Source of the DNA: CAVZLD01 sp964522605
GTDB lineage: Bacteria; Planctomycetota; Planctomycetia; Pirellulales; Pirellulaceae
Direction: 5' to 3'
NCBI GenBank assembly: GCA_964522605.1
Contig: CAZFWV010000006.1
Location: 1-57,477 of the forward strand
Length of the DNA stretch: 57,477 nucleotides
In this document: piece by piece, positions 51,717-57,477 of the stretch
How the letters are laid out: every line of letters starts with the position of its first letter
How positions within the stretch are numbered: position 1 is the stretch's first letter
Program-made: the position numbers and the translations under genes
The notes under the pieces: model-generated
Seen by the model: only the letters and a program-made list of their open reading frames with translations
Databases searched by the model: none
What the model was told of the DNA's origin: nothing

Positions 51717-53655
51717 GGCTTTCCATCTTTCCCGGATGTTCGATGAACTGGTGGACGAGCAATTGCGTGGACAAGATGGCGACGAACGCCATGTTGTCCC
51801 GAACGCCTTGCAGCTTTCCTTGACGACCCTTCTGAATCAGTTTGGCGACTGCATCCTCACGAAACAGACCGTACTGCCGAATCCGAGCGGGGTCGAGCAA
51901 ATCGTCGACGTAGTCGGGGGTCGGCGTGTCTCCCGAGCCGCGCAGAAAACTGACGGCGTCGGGGGCACGATACGGTTGCTTCGTCCGCTGCAGGACCTCG
52001 GCGGGCAGCAGGTCGGATACGGCGCGTTTCAAAATGTATTTCTCGTTCAAGCCACGCATCTTCCATCTCGCGGGCAATCGCGCGGCAAACTCAATGACAC
52101 GGTAGTCCAGGAAGGGAAATCGCCCCTCCACGGAGTGGCCCATCGCCATCCGATCGCCCTGAGACGACAGGATGTATCCCGGCATCAAACCCGTGGCCTC
52201 CAGGTATTGGGCTTGGCAGAAGGACGGCCAATGTGCAAATTCTGCCGGCAAGGCGGATAACCACTCTGCCTGAACGTCATAATCTCGCAGTTCGGATCGG
52301 ACGTCGTCTGACAAGAATACCTTCAAACCGCCTGTCATGTCCCAACGCGGCAGGTGGGAAAAGAACGGGCTCGCCACGGCGTCGGGGTCAATCCGGTAGA
52401 ACCGCTGCAGGTAGGCCGGGGAGAGTCGTTGAATGTTATCCAGATAGGGATACAGCCGTCGCAGAAGGAGTGGGCGCCAGGTCGAGTCGCGGGCGGCTGC
52501 CCAGAACCGCCGAATCTTCGTTTCCTTGAAGATGTCGTATCCGCCCAGAATCTCGTCGGCTCCCTCCCCCGTCAAAACGACTTTGTATTGGCTGTCGCGC
52601 ACGAGCCGCGACAAACAGTACAGCGGGGCCGGCGCCGTCCGGACGAGCGGTGCTTCTGCATGCCAAATGACTTCCGGGAAAACGTCGCCGATCTGCTCGT
52701 CGGAGCAAAACGCCGCGCAGTGGTCCGTCTGTAGATGTTGACTGGCTCGTTGCTGAAATCCGCTTTCGTCAAACTCCCGATGTGCAAACGTGACGGAAAA
52801 TGTGCGTAGAGGATTGTGCGTGTAGTGCTTGATCAAGGCGGTGACCGCCGTGGAATCAATACCCCCGCTTAAATACGCTCCCACGGGCACATCCGCCCGC
52901 AATCGGATTCGCACGGCGTCGATCAACAGGTCCCGCAATTGTCGGCTGAGCTCTTCAATCGGTTCCTCGGTGACTTCGTCCGAAAACTCGAACGTCCAGT
53001 ACCGGCGAATCGTCACGCGGCCGTCCCGGAAGGTGAGATAGCAGCCGGGCGGAAGCGAACGAATGCCTTGCAGGATCGTGCGGTCGCCCAGGGGGTGCCA
53101 ACAGGTGAAGATCTGTTCGAGGCACTTCAAATCAAGGCGTCGGGAAACCAAGGGGTGGCACACCAGAGCCTTCATCTCGGAAGCAAAGAGCAAGCTGCCG
53201 TCCACGACCGTGTAGTACAGCGGACGAATCCCAACCCGATCTCGCGCTAAAAACAATTCGCGTCGGCGGCCATCCCAGATGCCAAAGGCCCATTGTCCAT
53301 TGAACGACCGCAGACATTCGGGGCCGTACTGTTGAAAACTACGGAGGACCACTTCTGTGTCCGAACGCGTTGAAAACGGCACGCCTCGGGATGCCATTTC
53401 ACTGCGCAACTCCAGGTAGTTGAAGATCTCGCCGTTGTAGGTCAGGCACAGATCCTCGTCGCGTAGCTGCATTGGCTGGCGACCGCCGGCAAGATCCAGA
53501 ATGGAAAGGCGGGCATGGGCCAAACCGGCTTCCCCGTCGACGTAGATCCCGTTTTCGTCCGGCCCGCGATGTGCGATCGCGGCGATCATTTCAGCGAGAA
53601 TCGCACGGTCGGGTTGACGACCCTTCGGGTGAATGATGCCCGCGATACCACACAT
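51694..53655 (-). CDS. asparagine-synthetase-like glutamine amidotransferase (exosortase-A amidotransferase type)
   Basis: 653 residues. N-terminal class II glutaminase with the Cys-2 nucleophile (MCGIAGIIH), RGPDENGIY, ARLSILDLAGGRQPM and TYNGEIFNYLELR; C-terminal synthetase with PP-loop GAYLSGGIDSTAV, VVLTGEGADEILGGY and EGRFPFLDYRVIEFAARLP. It adenylates a carboxylate and transfers ammonia to make an amide. Followed by an overlapping carrier protein gene, it most likely modifies an unusual acid, as do asnB homologues in exosortase and polysaccharide loci. First gene of the cluster; the promoter is not obvious. Confidence 0.93.
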   Translation of the reverse strand: MCGIAGIIHPKGRQPDRAILAEMIAAIAHRGPDENGIYVDGEAGLAHARLSILDLAGGRQPMQLRDEDLCLTYNGEIFNYLELRSEMASRGVPFSTRSDTEVVLRSFQQYGPECLRSFNGQWAFGIWDGRRRELFLARDRVGIRPLYYTVVDGSLLFASEMKALVCHPLVSRRLDLKCLEQIFTCWHPLGDRTILQGIRSLPPGCYLTFRDGRVTIRRYWTFEFSDEVTEEPIEELSRQLRDLLIDAVRIRLRADVPVGAYLSGGIDSTAVTALIKHYTHNPLRTFSVTFAHREFDESGFQQRASQHLQTDHCAAFCSDEQIGDVFPEVIWHAEAPLVRTAPAPLYCLSRLVRDSQYKVVLTGEGADEILGGYDIFKETKIRRFWAAARDSTWRPLLLRRLYPYLDNIQRLSPAYLQRFYRIDPDAVASPFFSHLPRWDMTGGLKVFLSDDVRSELRDYDVQAEWLSALPAEFAHWPSFCQAQYLEATGLMPGYILSSQGDRMAMGHSVEGRFPFLDYRVIEFAARLPARWKMRGLNEKYILKRAVSDLLPAEVLQRTKQPYRAPDAVSFLRGSGDTPTPDYVDDLLDPARIRQYGLFREDAVAKLIQKGRQGKLQGVRDNMAFVAILSTQLLVHQFIEHPGKMESHERIHAS

Positions 53656-54149
53656 GGGAGAGAATCCAGAATTCTGATGATCCCCGGATGCCGAGCGTCA
53701 GGCCGGTCGACGTTAACCCGGATCCGTGCGGCAGCCCAAATTGGATCGAGAGGCCGCGGATCGGAAGAACGCGGCGCGGACCGCAGGGCAGGGGGAGCGA
53801 GATCTTCGTCCAAGTACCGCGGAAACTATAGGTGGCACTTGGCGGCCCCGCAAGGTTGCCCCTCCCTCGCGAGGTCGGGCAGTTCTTGAGTTCTTGGCTC
53901 GGAAATGATTGCGTTACCTTCCCGTACGGAGGCTGTGCGGCTTTTAACTCTCTGACTCGTAAAAGGTTACACCACCCTCCCATAGGGCGCTCGTCTTGAG
54001 TCAGCCGCCCATGCGCTGACTGCCTTATCGGAGGCGTTCTTGGGGCCGATCGGGGCTTACTGGGCGTCTGTCCGCGGTTCTCCGCGGCGACGTTCCCCGC
54101 ATTTCCCACGGATTTGTGCGTCGCAACGAGCGCGGGACGAGCCGTCCGC
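53656..54149. other. intergenic region between amidotransferase cluster and MacB-like permease
   Basis: Contains a degenerate tandem repeat (53854-53990, listed separately). A 228-codon minus-strand frame spans the gap, but it merely reads through the repeats and into the permease gene in another frame; I do not accept it. Confidence 0.5.
53854..53990. repeat. degenerate tandem repeat, about 55-bp period, 2.5 units
   Basis: Units begin at about 53854, 53911 and 53965. Shared blocks, in order: GTTGCC/GTTACC/GTTACACC; a C-rich stretch ending CGAGG/CGGAGG/AGGGCG; then GCAGTTCTTGAGTTCTTGG versus GCGGCTTTTAACTCTCTGA; then CTCGGAAATG versus CTCGTAAAAG. Read on the minus strand it encodes an alternating ELK pattern, but I regard it as non-coding. 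Confidence 0.45.
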
Positions 54150-55391
54150 CTATTCGTATCGCAAGGCCTCGATCGGATCCAGACGGCTGGCGCGGCGCGC
54201 CGGATAGAAACCGAAAAACATGCCGACCATCGCCGCAAAACCGATCGCGACCAGGGCGGCCGGAATGGAAACCACAATCGGCCATTGTGTACCGCGCGTC
54301 CACGAGTTGATCGCCATCGTTACGCCGGCCGAAGCGGCGACGCCAAGGAGGAGTCCGATTAAGCCGCCAATGCAGGAGAGAATCACGGATTCCACGAGGA
54401 ATTGTCGTAGAATGTCGCGCGATCGAGCTCCGACGGCCATCCGGATGCCGATCTCACGCGTCCGTTCGGTGACCGAGACCAGCATGATATTCATGATCCC
54501 GACGCCACCGACCAGTAGCGAAATCCCGGCGATCGAGGCCAGCAGAAGTGTCATAATCCCCGTGACCTTCCCCAGGATGTTCGCGATTTCGACCGTGTTC
54601 TGGACCTTGAAGTCCGGAGATTCTCCCGGCCCAATGCGGTGTCGGTCCAGCAACAGTTGCTCAATCTGACGGCTGGCATCCGTCATTCGCTGTGCCGATC
54701 GAGCGGATGCGAGAATGACGTTCACATCGTCGAAGGCCGACCCCCACATCCGCCGACGCACGGTCGTGTAGGGCAACAGGATGATATCGTCCTGATCTTC
54801 GCCCACGATGTTTGCCCCCTTGGTCTCGAGGACGCCGACAATCCGAAAGGGAATGTTTCGAATGCGGATCGTCTCGCCAATCGGATTGACCGTCTGGAAC
54901 AATTGGGCGACCAAGGTGTGGCCGATGACGCAGGTCTTCGACGCCGAGTTGATATCGCGTTCGGTGAAGAAGCCGCCGTATTTCAGCGACCAGTTGCGAA
55001 CCGTCAGGTACTGCGTGCCGACCCCAATCATCTCACGCGGCGACCAGTTCACGTTACCGTAGATGACCTGACCTCCGGCACCCACAATCGGGGAAGCTGC
55101 GAGGACGTACGAACATTCCTCGGCGATTGCATCGGAATCCTTCGACGTGAGCGTGACGGTCCTGCCCTGACGGACTCCCGAACGACGGCGATATTCCGGG
55201 AAGATCACAATCACGTTCGTTCCCAGTGTCTCGAATTGGCTTTGCACAAGCCGGCTGGCGCTTTGACCGATCGAGACCATCGTCGTTACGGCGGCGATGC
55301 CAATGACGACTCCCAGAATCGTCAGCCCGGCGCGCATCTTGTTCTTGGCAAGGGCTCGGAGCGCGATTCGCGTGGTCACAAGCAGATTCAT
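54150..55391 (-). CDS. MacB/FtsX-type ABC permease (no ATPase domain)
   Basis: 413 residues, four helices: one near the N-terminus (about 20-45, KMRAGLTILGVVIGIAAVTTMVSIGQ), then a MacB periplasmic domain, and three at the end (MTLLLASIAGISLLVGGVGIMNIMLVSVTERTREIGIRMAVGARSRDILRQFLVESVILS..., FGFYPARRASRLDPIEALRYE). This is MacB without its fused ATPase. GGAAGGA stands eight bases before ATG 55389-55391. It follows the MacA-like gene by 46 bases; the likely ATPase is the gene at 42949-43701. Confidence 0.93.
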   Translation of the reverse strand: MNLLVTTRIALRALAKNKMRAGLTILGVVIGIAAVTTMVSIGQSASRLVQSQFETLGTNVIVIFPEYRRRSGVRQGRTVTLTSKDSDAIAEECSYVLAASPIVGAGGQVIYGNVNWSPREMIGVGTQYLTVRNWSLKYGGFFTERDINSASKTCVIGHTLVAQLFQTVNPIGETIRIRNIPFRIVGVLETKGANIVGEDQDDIILLPYTTVRRRMWGSAFDDVNVILASARSAQRMTDASRQIEQLLLDRHRIGPGESPDFKVQNTVEIANILGKVTGIMTLLLASIAGISLLVGGVGIMNIMLVSVTERTREIGIRMAVGARSRDILRQFLVESVILSCIGGLIGLLLGVAASAGVTMAINSWTRGTQWPIVVSIPAALVAIGFAAMVGMFFGFYPARRASRLDPIEALRYE

Positions 55392-55437
55392 GGTACCGAT
55401 CCTTCCGCCAAGTCTTCGCCGGGCGCCATGCCGATCG

Positions 55438-56706
55438 TCATTCGGGTTGACCGCCAATCTGAACGTCGGTCACGAGCTTCTGGCCGGGCTCGACGGTTCC
55501 CTCGACCATTTCTGCGTGCTGGTAGTCATTGATTCCCAGCAAGACCTCGCGGGCCTGCAGCTTGTCGCCCTCCAACAACCAGACGTGCCGGCGCATTCGT
55601 TTGCGACTCGCCTCAACACGCTGCTCTGCCGTTACTTCTTCAGTGATCTGCGACGAGCTGGAAGACGTTTCTTTCGGACCTCCCTCCAACAACTTGCGAT
55701 CTGCCTCGCGGACCATTTCCGGTTTGGGGAAAAAGCGTACCGCCGACCACGGAATCATGATGACGTCCTCCTTTTCCTCGATCTGAAACGTCAGGTTGGC
55801 CGTCATCCCCGGCAAGAGTTTCAATTCCGGGTTGGGTGCGGTGACCACGACCGGATAGGTCACTACATTCTGGAGTTCTGTCGAACTCATCCGGATTTCT
55901 TTGATCCGACCCTCGAACAATTCGTCCGGATAGGCGTCCACTCGAAAGTAGACGGGCTCCTCGTCCTCTTGAGCTTTTCGGATTAACCCAATGTCCGCTT
56001 CGTCGACCGATGCATAGACATACATTTCCTTGTCCATGTCGACGCCGAGGATGAACAGTTCCGGGGTCTGGAACTGAGCCGCCAGTGTCTGGCCCGGCTC
56101 AATCTTGCGATCGATCACAATTCCGTCGTCCGTCGCCTTGATTTCGGTGTAGTCCAGATTCGCGACCGAATTCTGCAAATTGGCGGCGGCTTGTTTAACG
56201 GAGGCTTCACTGATCGCCAGTTGGGCTTCAAGCGACATCCGATTGAATTTCAGACGGTCGAGTTCGGCGTCCGAAATGAAATCCTCGTTCTGTTCGAACA
56301 GATCCAATGCTCGCTGCTCGTCCCGTCTGGCCTGCTGCAAGAGCGCTTCGACTCGTTTGACTTCGGCCCTCCGCGTATCCAGCGCGGCTTCGTCGCGATC
56401 GACCGCGGCCGAGTAGATGGCGGGATCGATCCGGGCAAGGATATCACCCTTCTTCACGTCATCGTTAAAATCGCCGTTCAACTCGATGATCGGTCCGGAG
56501 ACGAACGTCCCAATCTGGACGGATAGTCTCGGCTTGACCGTACCGGTCGCATTGACCGTCGAGCGAAGCGTGCCCCGCTGTACCTCAGCGAACTGAAAGA
56601 CCGGTTGGTTTCGGCGGATCCAGTACGCCCGCAGCGGGCGATAGGCAGCATAGCCGCCGGCCGCGAGCAGGCAGAGCACGATCATCAATTTCACAAGGAA
56701 TCGCAT
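55438..56706 (-). CDS. MacA/HlyD-type periplasmic adaptor
   Basis: 422 residues. N-terminal signal anchor, lipoyl halves (VNATGTVKPRLSVQIGTFVSGPI ... IKATDDGIVIDRKIEPGQTLAAQFQTPELFILG), a coiled-coil hairpin (about 110-190) and the beta-barrel (YPVVVTAPNPELKLLPGMTANLTFQIEEKEDVIMIPWSAVRFFP). A Ser/Glu insert (about 350-375) precedes the last strand. It connects the MacB-like permease to a TolC-type channel. First gene of the two-gene leftward unit. Confidence 0.92.
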   Translation of the reverse strand: MRFLVKLMIVLCLLAAGGYAAYRPLRAYWIRRNQPVFQFAEVQRGTLRSTVNATGTVKPRLSVQIGTFVSGPIIELNGDFNDDVKKGDILARIDPAIYSAAVDRDEAALDTRRAEVKRVEALLQQARRDEQRALDLFEQNEDFISDAELDRLKFNRMSLEAQLAISEASVKQAAANLQNSVANLDYTEIKATDDGIVIDRKIEPGQTLAAQFQTPELFILGVDMDKEMYVYASVDEADIGLIRKAQEDEEPVYFRVDAYPDELFEGRIKEIRMSSTELQNVVTYPVVVTAPNPELKLLPGMTANLTFQIEEKEDVIMIPWSAVRFFPKPEMVREADRKLLEGGPKETSSSSSQITEEVTAEQRVEASRKRMRRHVWLLEGDKLQAREVLLGINDYQHAEMVEGTVEPGQKLVTDVQIGGQPE

Positions 56707-57030
56707 CGACTTGGTGGCGGTCGTGATTCGATGGCAGTAATGTTCCGCAGCGGGAACCTGCCATCTTCGTCCAGGTCACGCGGGCGGGGCGGAGTGGGAG
56801 ATCCTACGCGGGCAACGGCGGGCCGTTGACTCCAGTGTATTTGCTCGAGCCGCCAACCGCCAACGGGTCAGGGCACCGATTCCATGATCCCGCCCGGATC
56901 GCACGGTTAGGACGCCCTGTGCCCGAGAGACAGGAGGCTGGAGGCTGGAGGCTGGAGGCGTCACTCCCGTGGGTCGCTCGGTTTCTTGACGAGAGGCCGA
57001 CGTGTTCGCCGTCTGCAGTGGAGCAGAGGG
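56707..57030. other. intergenic region with tandem 7-mer and dispersed motif
   Basis: No gene. Contains the GGAGGCT array (56933-56959) and a GTGGGTCGCTCGGTTTCTTG copy (56969-56988) of the dispersed motif. Confidence 0.6.
56933..56959. repeat. 7-bp tandem repeat (GGAGGCT, 3.9 copies)
   Basis: GGAGGCT repeated three times plus GGAGGC; the same unit in the opposite orientation at 14538-14556. Confidence 0.8.
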
Positions 57031-57477
57031 TTACCCGGCCGGGGGGGCCTTGGGTGGGGCGAACTTGATCTTCTCGATCAGCTTGACGATGTTGTTGTTC
57101 GCGTCGATGTACCCCGAGACGGCCGTGATCGCGTCGATTACCGCCGCGTAGTGAAGCTGATAGTCACAGTCGATTTCGATCTCGACGTCATCGAAAGCGC
57201 CCGGACCCGCCTGATCGCCGATCAAGCTGCGAATGTACCCATGAAGGCCCTGGAAATCGCCAAAAACCCGGTCGTTCAACCGGATTCCGTCGGGCAACAA
57301 GCGTCCCCGGTCGTCGGACATCAAACGCAATTTTAGCGGCGGTAGAAGGGTTTCGTCGGGAATGCCCGCCTGCGATGCCGCCAGGGGCATCTTGACGTTG
57401 AAGTCACCCTCCTGGGCGACAATCTTGAACGTCATGATGAAGAAGACCAGCAGTTGAAACACGATGTCGATCATCGG
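57031..57477 (-). CDS. ExbD/TolR-family protein, 5' end outside window
   Basis: At least 148 residues. The visible part begins PMIDIVFQLLVFFIMTFKIVAQEGDFNVKMP, i.e. within the conserved N-L-T-P-M-I-D helix, so only about 20 N-terminal residues are missing; the proton-carrying Asp is present. The periplasmic domain differs from the other ExbD (4805-5218), with a Gly-rich loop and a Pro/Ala tail. It belongs to a second proton-channel operon to the right of the window, whose ExbB should follow upstream. Confidence 0.88.
   Translation of the reverse strand, partial: PMIDIVFQLLVFFIMTFKIVAQEGDFNVKMPLAASQAGIPDETLLPPLKLRLMSDDRGRLLPDGIRLNDRVFGDFQGLHGYIRSLIGDQAGPGAFDDVEIEIDCDYQLHYAAVIDAITAVSGYIDANNNIVKLIEKIKFAPPKAPPAG

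Noticed and set aside
53591..54277. 228-codon minus-strand frame filling the gap before the MacB-like permease
   Set aside because: It overlaps the permease and amidotransferase in other frames and its periodic ELK pattern comes from an intergenic tandem repeat.
56933..56959. CRISPR-like array
   Set aside because: Units are 7 bp with no spacers; no cas genes or CRISPR-type repeats anywhere in the window.

Overview
The window looks like a chromosomal piece of a GC-rich planctomycete, probably Pirellulales-like. Reasons seen in the sequence: a secreted arylsulfatase start at the left edge, several families I associate with Planctomycetota (acidic membrane-anchored HTH protein, ResB-CcsA fusion, TPR-ExbB-ExbD-squalene-cyclase-like operon, short zinc-ribbon proteins), GatCAB, and many small dispersed hairpin repeats between genes. 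The phylum is an inference from gene content; no rRNA gene is present.

Layout. 1-2.5 kb: partial sulfatase (-), tRNA-Val(CAC) (-), two TatA/B-like proteins (-), a zinc-ribbon membrane protein (+). 2.6-9.9 kb (-): a 956-aa TPR protein, ExbB, ExbD and a TonB-like protein with a toroid C-terminal domain, preceded by a glutaredoxin-like gene; together they look like a proton-driven envelope system. 10.2-14.4 kb: a HExxH metalloprotein, then DAHP synthase, a SIS isomerase and a ROK kinase, followed by convergent small genes. Upstream of DAHP synthase is what looks like a classical transcription attenuator: a 26-codon leader peptide with 8 aromatic residues among residues 3-14, an antiterminator arm inside the peptide gene and a rho-independent terminator. 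14.6-28 kb: housekeeping genes (dapB, thrC, dksA-like, lspA, Rrf2 regulator, hisN-like, rpmB-gatC-gatA-gatB, SAM hydrolase, a stand-alone SAM-hydrolase C-domain, bioA, queD-like).

28.4-39 kb (+): a secreted hypothetical, an HTH protein with a long acidic linker and C-terminal membrane helix, a lipoprotein, a giant ResB-CcsA cytochrome c assembly fusion, and a HlyD/ABC-2 exporter. 39-41.6 kb (-): DUF456 protein, YddG-like exporter, XerD-like recombinase. 41.6-42 kb: a large imperfect palindrome. 42-45.7 kb (+): galE, a LolD/MacB-type ATPase and a TolC-like channel.

45.8-53.7 kb (-): the accessory region. It holds an asparagine-synthetase-like amidotransferase, an acyl carrier protein, an AMP-forming acyl ligase, a NadE-like amide synthase, a protein fusing two alpha/beta-hydrolase domains that resemble the two exosortase-A-associated hydrolases, and a GT2 glycosyltransferase, mostly with overlapping or near-abutting ends. 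This resembles the enzymatic part of exosortase/PEP-CTERM exopolysaccharide loci, but no exosortase or PEP-CTERM protein is in the window. 54-57.5 kb (-): MacA-like adaptor and MacB-like permease lacking their own ATPase, then a partial second ExbD. The strongest discovery candidates are the aromatic attenuator and the six-gene acyl/amide-transfer plus glycosyltransferase cluster.
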